Positions 35,792 through 44,624 are shown, numbered from the stretch's first letter. The stretch is 64,000 nucleotides of DNA from Paracoccus albicereus (GCF_024359525.1 NZ_JAKZEU010000002.1:992001-1056000), one strand, 5' to 3'. Made by a program: numbers and translations. The notes: generated by a model not told the origin, from the sequence alone.

Positions 35792-37882
35792 TTACGCAGA
35801 GGCTTGACGAAAGATCGGCTGCGGGTCAGCCCGCAGCCCCTCCATCTTCACAAGGTTTCCAGTCTGGGCCGAACGCGTCACCGCCAGCGCCACGCGGTGC
35901 GTTTCCAGCGCCTCGGCATAGGGACAGCGTATGCGATTTTCGCGACCCATCACGGCTTCGATGAAATCCCGATCCTCGCGCCAGACAGGGTCGCCCGACG
36001 CATGCTGAACCGGCCGTCCCTGCCCAATATCGACCATCAGATCATGGTCGGTGATTTCCAGCGCCAGTGCGTCGCAGAAGACATGCAGCCCGATGCGGTG
36101 GTTCCAGCGCAGCAGGCTCGTGGCCCCGAGATTGGCGATTGCCCCGCTTGCAAAGCGCAAGGTCGCCGCGGTTGCAGTGGGAACATCCAGGCCCGGAAAG
36201 TCCGCACGATCTCGGCGGCTGTCCATCCCGAATGCTTCAATGACATCGCCGGCGAGAAATCGCGCGGAATCGATGATGTGGGTCGCCTGTTCAACGATCT
36301 GCCCGCCCGACCGATCTTCGCGCCACCACCATTCGGGTGGTGGCGTCTGGTCGATCCAGAAGCCCTGGATCAGATGGGCCGGGTTGTTCTCAAGGTGGCG
36401 ACGCGCCTCGTCCATCGTGTCCAGATAGCGCCAGTGATAGCCGACTGCCGTGATCAGACCGGCGGTTTCGACTTCGGCCGCGATCTCCTCGGCCAGTTGC
36501 AGATCCAGCGACAACGGCTTTTCGACGAAGAACGGCAAGCCCCTCGCGATGCACGCCCTTTCGGCGGCGCCATGGGCGAAGGGCGGCACGCAGATGTAGA
36601 CCGCATCGATCTCGGCCTCGGCCAGCATGGTTTCATGGTCATCGAAGGCGGTCGCACCCATCCGTTGCGCGGCGTCTTCCGCCCGTCGTCGATCAGGATC
36701 GGCGACGGCCACTACGCGAACGTCAGTCATGGTTTCGAGAACCCCGAAATGGCGTTGTGCGATGCCGCCCGCGCCGATGAAGCCAAGTCTGACCCGATCC
36801 ATATGTCCCTCGTTGTTGCGACGCTGCCAGGCGGCGCGCCAGATTTGGATGGTGTCCGCGGCCATCCGGTCCGCAGTAAAATATCGACCCAGTCGTTCCT
36901 GCTGCCTCGCCGCCACCCGGCGACGATGCTCTGGGTCTTGCAGGGCGTCAGACAGCGCAGACGCCAGCGCCCGGCTGTTCCTTGGCGGCACAAGCCAAGG
37001 ATGCTCGGGTCCAAGAGCCTCGGTCGTGCCGCCAATACGGGTCGCGACGACAGGAAGGCCGGCGGCCATCGCTTCCAGCACGACGAGCGGCAGACCTTCG
37101 AAGTCCGAGGCGAGGACCAGCAATGTCGCGTTTGCCATCAGCGTAGGCACGTCACTGCGCGGACCGAGGAAGCGAACCGCATCGCTGACACCGAGCCTGC
37201 GAGCGAGTCGCCGAAGCGAGGGCTCCAACGGGCCTGTTCCAGCAAGCTCAAGCATCGCTTCAGGATGGACCCGACGCAGTCGCGCGAAGGCCGTCAGCAG
37301 CGTCGCGTGGCGCTTCTGCGTCGTGAAGCGACCGACGCAAAGGATGGTCGCGCCGACGTGATCTCGCCTGTCGATCGGGTGATGCGCGATGCCGTTCGGG
37401 ACGGCCGCGACCGGAAGGCGCGGACCGTTCATGCCGGACAATGCACGCCGCCAGCCCGCAGCCGCGTCCCGTGACACGGCGATCACGGCATCCACGTCCT
37501 CCCCCGCATCAGCATATTGGGCGATCTGAGCGGGATCGGTCAGCAGCCACGGCAGATGCTCGGTGCGGATGACCTTGGCACCCTGGCGCGCAGCGGCGCG
37601 GGTCAGGCCATGACCCTCCCACCCGATGCCAGCATGGACGTGCACGATCTTCGCCCCGGCAAGCGCATTGTCCCAGCTATCGGACCGGACCGCTTGCGCC
37701 GGAAGGCCCATCGCCGTTGCCTCGGTCGTCAGCCGGATTCCGGCCGGATGATCCGGAAAGGCCAGCCGCACATCGACCCCTTGCGCGGCAGCCGATGCCC
37801 CTAGGCTGAGCATGTGCCGGCCGACACCGGACGGGTCGGGGCTGTCCGTCACCAGTAGCACTGGCGGCAAAGGCGTCGTCAT
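35792..37882 (-). CDS. Fusion: GT4 glycosyltransferase + Gfo/Idh/MocA oxidoreductase
   Basis: This is a 696-residue fusion. Residues 1-355 are a GT4 transferase (SGVGRHMLSLGASAA, ILCVGRFTTQKRHATLLTAF, FEGLPLVVLEAMAAGLPVVA). Residues 361-696 are an NAD(P)-dependent oxidoreductase (VRLGFIGAGGIAQRHFG, then VEKPLSLDLQLAEEIA and YHWRYLDTM). Met361 at 36802 has a GAGGG site 4 bp upstream, so the second domain might also be translated alone. The start overlaps the upstream fusion's stop by the ATGA at 37879-37882. Confidence 0.85.
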   Translation of the reverse strand: MTTPLPPVLLVTDSPDPSGVGRHMLSLGASAAAQGVDVRLAFPDHPAGIRLTTEATAMGLPAQAVRSDSWDNALAGAKIVHVHAGIGWEGHGLTRAAARQGAKVIRTEHLPWLLTDPAQIAQYADAGEDVDAVIAVSRDAAAGWRRALSGMNGPRLPVAAVPNGIAHHPIDRRDHVGATILCVGRFTTQKRHATLLTAFARLRRVHPEAMLELAGTGPLEPSLRRLARRLGVSDAVRFLGPRSDVPTLMANATLLVLASDFEGLPLVVLEAMAAGLPVVATRIGGTTEALGPEHPWLVPPRNSRALASALSDALQDPEHRRRVAARQQERLGRYFTADRMAADTIQIWRAAWQRRNNEGHMDRVRLGFIGAGGIAQRHFGVLETMTDVRVVAVADPDRRRAEDAAQRMGATAFDDHETMLAEAEIDAVYICVPPFAHGAAERACIARGLPFFVEKPLSLDLQLAEEIAAEVETAGLITAVGYHWRYLDTMDEARRHLENNPAHLIQGFWIDQTPPPEWWWREDRSGGQIVEQATHIIDSARFLAGDVIEAFGMDSRRDRADFPGLDVPTATAATLRFASGAIANLGATSLLRWNHRIGLHVFCDALALEITDHDLMVDIGQGRPVQHASGDPVWREDRDFIEAVMGRENRIRCPYAEALETHRVALAVTRSAQTGNLVKMEGLRADPQPIFRQASA

Positions 37883-40260
37883 TTCGCGCCAGCCAGAACC
37901 TCGGCCGCCGGCAACTGCGCGACCATGCGCCGATGGATGGCAAGCGCCTGACCGACAACCTGATCCATATTGTAGTAACGGTAGCTGCCGAGACGACCGG
38001 CGAAGATGACCCCGGGCTCAGCATCAGCCAATGCCTGGTAACGCTTGAAAAGCGCCTGATTTTCAGGCCGCGGGATCGGGTAGTAGGGATCACCCGTATC
38101 AGACGGTATCTCGTAGCTGATCGAGGTCTGCGGATGGACCTGGCCCGTCAGATGCTTGTATTCGGTGACCCGCGTCCACGGAACATCCGGCGCCGGATAG
38201 TTGACGACGCCGACCTCCTGGAAACGGCGCTGGTTCAGGGTTTCGTGCCGGAATTCCAAACTGCGATAGGGCAGCGGCCCGAAGCGATGGCCGAAATAGG
38301 TGTCGATCGGACCGGTATAGATCGTCAGCGGGGCGCGATCCTGCACCGGCAGGCTGTGGAAATCGACGCCGAGCGCCAGATCGATCCGCGGATGGTCCAG
38401 CATGTTTTCGAACATGCGCGTGTAACCCTCGGTCGGCATGGCCTGGAAGCTGTCCGTGAAATAGCGATCGTCGTCATTCGTGCGGGTGGGAACGCGGGCG
38501 GTGACGGTCTTGTCAAGCTGGCTGGGATCAAGCCCCCATTGCTTGCGGGTGTAACCTTCGAAAAAGGTTTCGTAGAGCGTGCGCCCCACCGCGTTCACCA
38601 CCACGTCACGGGCGGTTCGCACCTCGGCAACCGGCTCTGCCTGAGCAGCAAGAAATGCGCTGACTTCGTCATCGCTTGCCATCGATCGTCCATAGAGCGC
38701 GTTCAGGGTCGTGCGGTTGATGGGCATCGGAAGACGCTGTTCACCCACCTGCGCCAAGACCCGGTGTTCATAGGGACGCCAGGTCGTGAAGCGCGACAGA
38801 TAGGCCACCACCTCGTCGCTGTTGGTGTGGAAGATGTGCGGGCCATAGCGGTGGATCAGAATTCCCGCCGCGTCGCGACAATCGTACGCATTCCCGCCGA
38901 TATGGTCGCGGCGATCAACCACCAGGACACGACGACCGGATGACTGCGCCAGACGCTCGGCAAGCACGGCACCGGCAAATCCTGCACCGCAGATCGTCAC
39001 ATCGTATTGACGCGCACCGCGTCGGATTCCAGGCGCGCCAAGCCGGGGCGGGGATGGTCTGATCGTTTTACGCCGTGCTATCGCCTCTGCGACGTGACCG
39101 CGCATCCTCGCAAACGTGGTGTCCCAGCTGAGCGAGGCGAGTGCGGCATCCGCCTGTGGCCGCCAGCTTTCGGGATTTCTGGACTGGTCCAAGGCCGCTT
39201 CACAGGCGCGAATGAAGGCGGCAGGCCCTTGGGCGATGTGGACACCATCGAGCTCGCCATAATGACGAACCACGTCGCGGATAGGTGCGGACACGACCGG
39301 CTTGCCGGCTGCCAGATATTCGGGCGTCTTCGTCGGGCTGATGAAGCGTGTAGCCTCATTGATCGCGAAGGGCATCAGCGCCACGTCCCAACCCGACAGC
39401 CACGCCGGCAGATCAGCATAGTCCCGCTGTCCCACCCAGCGAATGTTACTGGCCTTCGGAAGGTCGTCCGGTGCAATCTTCACAACCGGACCAACCATTA
39501 CGATCTGCCAGTCCGGCCTTGCGGCGGCGAGATCGCGGACAAGGTCGAGGTCGAGGCGTTCGTCGATCACACCGTAATACCCAAGCCGAGGGCCAGCGAT
39601 CGCGGTCTGTTCAGTCGGTTGAACGGTGTCAGCCTGCCTGGCCGCGGCAAAATGCGCGACGTCCACCGAAGACGGGAAGGCGTGGATATTGTCATGGCGC
39701 AGCCGCTTGGCTTCCCAGATCGACCAGCCGCCCGTGAAGACAACGTCGGCGGCAGCAAGAAGCATGCTTTCGCGTTCAAGCAATTCAGACGGTGCGAATC
39801 GGAACGCCGACAGCTCGTCCATGCAGTCGTAAACGACGGCCGCGGCTTCGACATGGGATGCAACCGGCCACATCATCGGCGTGTAGAACCACAGAACCGG
39901 GCGCCGAATTCCGGTCAGCGTCAGCATCTGGTCCAGCAGGCCCGAAAGCGCACGGTCCTGTTCTGCGGACGACCATCGCGCGGGAACCCGGGGCCGCACG
40001 GCTTGCACCGACGTGCCATCGAACGCATGAAACTCGAGGTAGGGCAGATGGTGGTCGGTCGGAATCGCCTCTTCCCAGAACAGCACGCGGGTCTCTTTCG
40101 CGAAACGGCCCATCAGATGTTGAGGTCGCTGAAGCACGAAATCCCAGCGCAGATGTGAAAAGCAGATCACTGTCGATCCGGCGACCAGACCCTCGGCAGA
40201 CATGATAGATTGCGGATCATCCGACGCTGACACTGCATTCAGCGGGCGGGAATTGTTCAT
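37879..40260 (-). CDS. Fusion: GT4 glycosyltransferase + UDP-galactopyranose mutase
   Basis: This is a 793-residue fusion. Residues 25-400 are a GT4-like transferase with STVICFSHLRWDFVLQRPQH, then PTKTPEYLAAGKPVVSAPI. From 419 a UDP-galactopyranose mutase follows: FAD motif VTICGAGFAG (421-430), GPHIFHTNSDEVV, and YTRKQWGLDPSQLD. The mutase interconverts UDP-galactopyranose and UDP-galactofuranose using FADH2. Fusion to a transferase suggests direct use of the Galf donor. It is the first gene of the cluster, 164 bp after a DUF892 gene. Its ribosome site AAGGAAC is clear, but I see no promoter of the EcfG type before it. Confidence 0.87.
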   Translation of the reverse strand: MNNSRPLNAVSASDDPQSIMSAEGLVAGSTVICFSHLRWDFVLQRPQHLMGRFAKETRVLFWEEAIPTDHHLPYLEFHAFDGTSVQAVRPRVPARWSSAEQDRALSGLLDQMLTLTGIRRPVLWFYTPMMWPVASHVEAAAVVYDCMDELSAFRFAPSELLERESMLLAAADVVFTGGWSIWEAKRLRHDNIHAFPSSVDVAHFAAARQADTVQPTEQTAIAGPRLGYYGVIDERLDLDLVRDLAAARPDWQIVMVGPVVKIAPDDLPKASNIRWVGQRDYADLPAWLSGWDVALMPFAINEATRFISPTKTPEYLAAGKPVVSAPIRDVVRHYGELDGVHIAQGPAAFIRACEAALDQSRNPESWRPQADAALASLSWDTTFARMRGHVAEAIARRKTIRPSPPRLGAPGIRRGARQYDVTICGAGFAGAVLAERLAQSSGRRVLVVDRRDHIGGNAYDCRDAAGILIHRYGPHIFHTNSDEVVAYLSRFTTWRPYEHRVLAQVGEQRLPMPINRTTLNALYGRSMASDDEVSAFLAAQAEPVAEVRTARDVVVNAVGRTLYETFFEGYTRKQWGLDPSQLDKTVTARVPTRTNDDDRYFTDSFQAMPTEGYTRMFENMLDHPRIDLALGVDFHSLPVQDRAPLTIYTGPIDTYFGHRFGPLPYRSLEFRHETLNQRRFQEVGVVNYPAPDVPWTRVTEYKHLTGQVHPQTSISYEIPSDTGDPYYPIPRPENQALFKRYQALADAEPGVIFAGRLGSYRYYNMDQVVGQALAIHRRMVAQLPAAEVLAGAK

Positions 40261-40424
40261 GAAATGTTCCTTATTACACCAGGCACGGATGAGTCGTCAC
40301 GTTTTCTGCGGATGAGGAGCCGCGGCGGGCCAAAGCAATGTTTTCGCTCTGGAAACAGCCCTTCCAGACCGACATGCGCCGCCAGCCGTCGTGACCGACC
40401 CTGACGGCGCGCGGGACGATCGCG

Positions 40425-40913
40425 TCAGCCCATGCTTTCGAGATTGCGCGAGCGTTCAGCAAGCTCGGTCATGAAATCATCGGACGCGTAGATGTTGTCG
40501 AGCGCGTCATCCAGACGGTCGGCAGCATCGTTCTCACCCAAAGCCTCGGCAAAAGCCTTCGCCGTGCCGAAACCGGCGATCCCGTAATGGCACATGCGCT
40601 GATACTGGGCGATGATCTGAACATCGAGCGCGGCACCTTCGAGATCACCATCAAGCGCGTGCTTGCGCGCTTCCTTGACCAGACCTTCCATGCCCTTGCA
40701 ATGCTCGCTCTTCTCTTCGCCACCCGCGTCGCGCAGCAGGCCCCGAAGCATGTCGCTGTGTGCGTCGATGCCGTCCTTGGCGGACGACAGTCGGTCGGCG
40801 AGCTTGCGATCAGAAGCCTTGGCGGAAAGCGAGGACACCACATCGGACATCTGGTCGTTCGCCGACCACAGGTCCTGCAGTTCCTCGATGTAGAGATCTT
40901 TCAGCGTTGTCAT
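40425..40913 (-). CDS. DUF892 (YciE/YciF) ferritin-like stress protein
   Basis: This is a 162-residue four-helix protein of the YciE/YciF family, starting MTTLKDLYIEELQDLWSAND. The Glu/His-rich helices (for example AQYQRMCHYGIAGFGTAK) match ferritin-like folds. Members are induced by stress, but their reaction is unknown. A near-match EcfG site (GGAAC-N16-CATT) lies about 110 bp upstream. A second member is encoded at 46783-47283. Confidence 0.88.
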   Translation of the reverse strand: MTTLKDLYIEELQDLWSANDQMSDVVSSLSAKASDRKLADRLSSAKDGIDAHSDMLRGLLRDAGGEEKSEHCKGMEGLVKEARKHALDGDLEGAALDVQIIAQYQRMCHYGIAGFGTAKAFAEALGENDAADRLDDALDNIYASDDFMTELAERSRNLESMG

Positions 40914-41022
40914 GATCTGTTCTCCTGTTTCGTGAAAGGCACCTTAGGCGCCCCGGAGACGTCGCGCTTTGGCTTGGATTAATCTGCCCCTAGGCTCTCG
41001 CGCGGACGTCGACGGCCCCACA

Positions 41023-41047
41023 AATGGGGTCATCGGTCTTTTGTTCC
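41023..41047 (-). promoter_or_regulatory. EcfG-like promoter upstream of the first DUF892 gene
   Basis: On the minus strand GGAAC is followed after 16 bp by CATT, one base off the cGTT consensus. It lies 110 bp before the DUF892 start. It is the only element I can name in the 337-bp gap 40914-41250, which otherwise shows no gene. Confidence 0.5.
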
Positions 41048-41250
41048 TGATGGCGAAAAAGAGCGTGAGCCAGCATGCGCTGCCAAGGTAACGGCGCCCG
41101 GCACTTCGTGGCACTGTCACAAGCGAAAGCCCGCATCGGGGGCGAGACAGAACAACTCGGCGGCGATCCGCTCACTCCGTGATGGCCGAGGATGGAATGA
41201 CTGCCGCGATGGTCAGCGATCAGGTGCTCGCCGCATCGGCGACACCGTGC

Positions 41251-41808
41251 TTACTGAAGATAGGTCGCAGCGCGGAGCCGGATTTCTTCTTCCAGCTTGC
41301 GCCTGAGAAGCTCACCGACGCTGGTCAGAGAACGACCCTTGTCAATCTCGTTGATCGCCTTGCGCACGGCCGCCTCGGCCAGCCGTTCGGCTGCATCCTT
41401 GTCAGGCATGCTCATCCGCGCACGGGCGAGCAGCTCCACGATCAAGTCCTCAGCACTTTCAACCGGGCAGATCGCCTTTGACTGAGCGTGAAGATCGTCA
41501 AGAAGCGGATGCGCGTGGCTCGGCTTGAAAAAAAGCGGATTGGTCGCGAACCGTGGTGGAAGCAGGCTCCGACCATAACCGGTCAGGAAGAGAAATGGCG
41601 TGTCGCGGTTCCTCAACGCGTCGGCGACCGCGAATGTGGTTTCATCGCCGACCTTGATATCCAGGATGGCCGCATCCGCAAATTCGACATAGTGGATCGC
41701 ATCATCGACATCCCCGAACGGACCGACGACGTCGTCTCCGAAATCTTGGATCTCACCGACAAGTTTGTCGGCGATCATGAACTCGTCTTCTACTAGCAGT
41801 ATCCGCAT
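41251..41808 (-). CDS. Response regulator: receiver domain with helical C-terminus
   Basis: The ATG at 41808 (MRILLVEDEFMIA) gives 185 residues. The receiver has the acidic pair VEDE, the phospho-Asp in AAILDIKV, Thr in FLTGYG and Lys in FFKPS. The C-terminal 60 residues are helical and charged (LAEAAVRKAINEIDKGRSL) with no recognised DNA-binding domain. Such receivers often serve HWE-kinase stress circuits, but no partner is fixed here. The ribosome site lies inside a hairpin (41816-41849). Confidence 0.85.
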   Translation of the reverse strand: MRILLVEDEFMIADKLVGEIQDFGDDVVGPFGDVDDAIHYVEFADAAILDIKVGDETTFAVADALRNRDTPFLFLTGYGRSLLPPRFATNPLFFKPSHAHPLLDDLHAQSKAICPVESAEDLIVELLARARMSMPDKDAAERLAEAAVRKAINEIDKGRSLTSVGELLRRKLEEEIRLRAATYLQ

Positions 41809-41815
41809 GTTGGCA

Positions 41816-41849
41816 GCCCCTTCGACACCGACCTTGATATCGAAGGGGC
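41816..41849 (-). promoter_or_regulatory. Leader hairpin hiding the ribosome site of the response-regulator gene
   Basis: A perfect 10-bp inverted repeat (GCCCCTTCGA and TCGAAGGGGC) with a 14-nt loop ends 7 bp before the ATG at 41808. Its 3' arm on the mRNA holds the GAAGGGG ribosome site. The fold would block translation until opened. It may act as a thermosensor or as a site for an RNA or protein. Confidence 0.6.
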
Positions 41850-41962
41850 GCCACGCCTGCATGTTGACTTATGTCAGACGGCGGAATTCAGCCACTGGTT
41901 ACAATCTTGATCGCCGCGCAAGTATGCGGCGAGACTCATTACTCCTGAACATCCGCGATCTG

Positions 41963-42664
41963 TCAGTTCGTGGTTCCGCTGGCCTCATCAGTGGTCGTTT
42001 CCGATGAGCCGGCGGCATGCTGGCGAACTGCGTCCATCGCTGTCATGTCGGGGCTTTCTCCGCAGAACGTGACGACTTCCTCGATCGGGATCTCGTAGAG
42101 TCCCGTAATGCGAACGACCTCTGCTTGCGTGTTGCTGGCCGCACCGCTGGCGTCTTGGCTCATTGCGCCATCAGTCGCCTCGCTGGACGATTGCGGCTCT
42201 ATGCTGTCGGCCATCTCGGCGGCGGGCGCTGCGCTCTGCGCGTCCGAAGCGTCACTTTCAGCCTGATCCGTACCGGCGCCGGTGTCGGTACTGCCAGACG
42301 TCGCCGCGGTCGTATCGCCTTCCACACCGTTTGCCATCGTCTCGGCAACGGCATTACCACCTGCGCTCGACGATCCATTCATCTCGTCTGTCGAGCCTTG
42401 CTCGGCTTCCGACCCCGCGGATGCCGCACCGGCGTCGGACATCGACGCACCGCTTGCCTGGTGTCCTTCACCGTAACCCGTGATGAAATATAGGGCGCCG
42501 GGGATAAGCGCCGTGTCCATCGCGATGATCTCGGCGCAGGTCACGGTATCCGGGCTCTTTTCGCCGCTCGCTCCGGCGGTCGTGTCTGTCGATTGCGCGA
42601 ACGCGGTGCCTGCAAGCAACGTGCAAAGCGCCGACGTGGACAGGATTTTGATCGTCGATGTCAT
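41963..42664 (-). CDS. Exported HdeA-like protein with a large low-complexity insertion
   Basis: The ATG at 42664 has a GGAGG site, giving 233 residues. A signal peptide ends near residue 23 (TAFA-Q). Residues 41-68 (VTCAEIIAMD onward) and 182-206 (RITGLYEIPIEEVVTFCGES) resemble the two halves of the HdeA acid chaperone, with Cys43 and Cys201 as the expected disulphide. Between them lie about 110 residues rich in Ser, Ala, Gly, Thr and Asp. The gene is divergent from an SDR gene and behind an EcfG-like site. Confidence 0.65.
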   Translation of the reverse strand: MTSTIKILSTSALCTLLAGTAFAQSTDTTAGASGEKSPDTVTCAEIIAMDTALIPGALYFITGYGEGHQASGASMSDAGAASAGSEAEQGSTDEMNGSSSAGGNAVAETMANGVEGDTTAATSGSTDTGAGTDQAESDASDAQSAAPAAEMADSIEPQSSSEATDGAMSQDASGAASNTQAEVVRITGLYEIPIEEVVTFCGESPDMTAMDAVRQHAAGSSETTTDEASGTTN

Positions 42665-42694
42665 GAAACATCCTCCGCTTGAGACAGCCGGAAG

Positions 42695-42719
42695 AATGGT
42701 CCGCAACGAGAAATGTTCC
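42695..42719 (-). promoter_or_regulatory. EcfG-like promoter upstream of the HdeA-like gene
   Basis: On the minus strand GGAAC is followed after 16 bp by CATT. It lies 31-55 bp upstream of the HdeA-like ATG. It matches the -35 fully and the -10 at three of four bases. Confidence 0.55.
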
Positions 42720-42835
42720 TGCATGAGGTGGAAATCGTCTTCTTCACGGGGATCGGCATTTCGAAATGTTTCGCAGGATCATTTCATCGTTCCGCGGGTT
42801 AGCCCTGCTGACAACATGAATGCAGGAGGCCGGAC

Positions 42836-43600
42836 ATGGGCCGCTTCACAGGCAAAACAGCAATCATCACGGGCGCGAGTTCAGGCATCGGCGAGGCGAC
42901 GGCGCGACTTTTGGCAGCGGAGGGTGCGAACGTGGTTTTGGCCTCGCGTACCCGAAGCGAACTCCAGCGTGTCGCATCGAATCTGGATGGCGACGCCAGC
43001 CTGATCCAGGTCACCGATGTCAGTGTTGAGGGTGAGGTTCAGGCGCTGATCGACGCGTCTATCGAGCGTTTCGGGCAGATCGACGTTCTCGTGAACAACG
43101 CCGGGGTCGCCGTGCAGGGCGACATCACCGAAATCAGCACCGAGGATTATCGCAAGGTTACCGGTACGATCATTGACGGGACCTTTTTCGCTTGTCGCGC
43201 AGCCCTTCCTCACTTGGTCAAGACGGGCGGCGCGGTGGTCAACACCTCCTCTGTGTCGGGGTTGGGCGGTGACTGGGGGATGAGCGTCTACAATCTGGCC
43301 AAAGGCGCGATCAGCAACCTGACCCGCGCGCTGGCACTGGATTACGGTCAGCGTGGCGTTCGCATCAACGCCGTCGCCCCGACATTAACGCGGACCGGCA
43401 TGACCAAGGACATGTTCGACGATTCCCGTCTGCTTGATCAGTTCATGGACCGCATTCCGATGGACCGTCCCGGCGAGCCCGAAGATATCGCCGCCGCCAT
43501 TGCCTATCTCGCGTCACAGGACGCGCGGTTCGTGACAGGTGTCATCCTGCCCGTCGATGGCGGTCTGATGGCGTCGAACGGACAACCGAAACAGGCCTGA
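42836..43600 (+). CDS. Short-chain dehydrogenase/reductase
   Basis: This is a 254-residue classical SDR with cofactor motif TGASSGIG (residues 13-20), the structural NNAG motif (VLVNNAGVA), the catalytic Ser in VNTSSVSG and the YxxxK pair in YNLAKGAI. A GGAGG site precedes the ATG. The usual substrate class is alcohol or ketone; the family alone does not tell which. It is divergent from the HdeA-like gene and 30 bp upstream of a small membrane protein gene. Confidence 0.9.
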   Translation: MGRFTGKTAIITGASSGIGEATARLLAAEGANVVLASRTRSELQRVASNLDGDASLIQVTDVSVEGEVQALIDASIERFGQIDVLVNNAGVAVQGDITEISTEDYRKVTGTIIDGTFFACRAALPHLVKTGGAVVNTSSVSGLGGDWGMSVYNLAKGAISNLTRALALDYGQRGVRINAVAPTLTRTGMTKDMFDDSRLLDQFMDRIPMDRPGEPEDIAAAIAYLASQDARFVTGVILPVDGGLMASNGQPKQA

Positions 43601-43618
43601 AACAGGCCTGAAACAGGC
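43588..43618. repeat. Short 11-bp tandem repeat at the SDR stop codon
   Basis: The unit GAAACAGGCCT is present at 43588-43598 and 43599-43609, with a third partial copy to 43618. The first copy contains the last codons (AAA CAG GCC) of the SDR and leads into its TGA. It is probably slippage-made and leaves the protein unaffected. Confidence 0.9.
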
Positions 43619-43630
43619 GAGGATCCTATC

Positions 43631-43939
43631 ATGGCTGAACCGACGAAACCCAATACCGGCGCGCTGCGAGAGGCCATTGATTCAGGTCGCACGGCGGACA
43701 AGGTCGATCACCGGGACCCCGCCTCTGCCCCGCTGGGAACGGATGACGAGGCGTCCGGCCATCCCAACTCGCCCGAACAGGTCGAACGGGCGATGGAGCA
43801 GGAAGTCGTCTCCGAGACGTCTGATGAACCGAAGGAGGATCTGGACGATCAGGTGCGGGACGATCCGCGGAAGTTCTTCGTCTTCATCGGTCTTGTCGCA
43901 ATCGCCGCGATCGGTGTCGTCCTCGTCGCGATCCTCTAA
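43631..43939 (+). CDS. Small acidic protein with C-terminal membrane anchor
   Basis: This 102-residue protein has a hydrophilic, acidic N-terminal part rich in Glu and Asp (residues 1-80) and a single C-terminal helix (FFVFIGLVAIAAIGVVLVAIL). A GAGG site precedes the ATG. I do not recognise the family. It follows the SDR by 30 bp in the same direction and sits among stress genes. Confidence 0.75.
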   Translation: MAEPTKPNTGALREAIDSGRTADKVDHRDPASAPLGTDDEASGHPNSPEQVERAMEQEVVSETSDEPKEDLDDQVRDDPRKFFVFIGLVAIAAIGVVLVAIL

Positions 43940-43957
43940 GCGCGCCGATCATTTCGC

Positions 43958-44470
43958 TCACGCGTCCAGGCATGGCCGCGCCTCGGCAGGCTTGGACGCA
44001 TCTGCCGGAAGATCGCTTTTCCGGATGACGCTCATCTTCGCATCGGATTCCAAAATCACCCACTTGACCGAGTCCAGATCGAGGCAACCTGCCTGACGCG
44101 CGGCACTGAGGATCTCGGACCGTGTGACGCGCTCGCGGCGCATCGAGTCCTCGCAGAATGTGCCATTTTCGACGAGGATCGCCGGATCGGCGCGAATGAG
44201 ATCCGAAAATCGGTTCGATCGTGTCGATATTTTCGTCACGACCCACTGCAGGCCCAACAGCACAGCGATGGCGGTCAGTGCCTGAAGGACACCGACATCC
44301 TTCAACAGCGCCCCCGACGACATGATCGAGCCGATCGAGACGGTGACGACCCAGTCAAAATTGTTCATCTGCGAAGTCGAGCGCTTACCGGACAGCCGGA
44401 TGAGCACGACGATTGCGATATACATGGCTGCCGCCGACAATGCGACGTTCACCAGAAGCTCGATCTGCAT
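43958..44470 (-). CDS. DUF421 (YetF-like) membrane protein
   Basis: The ATG at 44470 (MQIELLVNVALS) with an AAGGA site gives 170 residues. Two or three N-terminal helices are followed by a soluble DUF421 domain (LIRADPAILVENGTFCEDSMRRERVT, split by loops, and LDSVKWVILESD). The family is of unknown function and is often stress-related. It follows an EcfG-type promoter 336 bp upstream and a small reading frame that ends 10 bp before it. Confidence 0.85.
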   Translation of the reverse strand: MQIELLVNVALSAAAMYIAIVVLIRLSGKRSTSQMNNFDWVVTVSIGSIMSSGALLKDVGVLQALTAIAVLLGLQWVVTKISTRSNRFSDLIRADPAILVENGTFCEDSMRRERVTRSEILSAARQAGCLDLDSVKWVILESDAKMSVIRKSDLPADASKPAEARPCLDA

Positions 44471-44480
44471 GGAGGTCCTT

Positions 44481-44624
44481 TCAGTAGAGTGGCTCACCAT
44501 CTCGCTGAGACCTTTCTCTCAGCGATGACAGCGTGGTCACGGCGAGGCGATTTTTGCCATGGCGCATTCGACATGCCATGAGGGAAAAGCATGCCAGGAG
44601 AGCGAATGCGCCGCAAACCGCCAT
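44481..44624 (-). CDS. Possible 47-residue single-helix membrane protein
   Basis: This frame starts at the ATG at 44624 (MAVCGAFALLACFSLMAC) and has one hydrophobic helix and a basic C-terminus. Its TGA is just 10 bp before the DUF421 start, as expected for a coupled gene. The ribosome site is weak and no homologue is known to me. It and the EcfG-type sites are the only content I can name in the 44471-45045 stretch. Confidence 0.3.
   Translation of the reverse strand: MAVCGAFALLACFSLMACRMRHGKNRLAVTTLSSLRERSQRDGEPLY

Noticed and set aside
40246..40270. GGAAC before the GT4-mutase gene as a promoter
   Set aside because: The GGAAC is part of the ribosome site directly before the ATG and no GTT lies at the right distance inside the gene.
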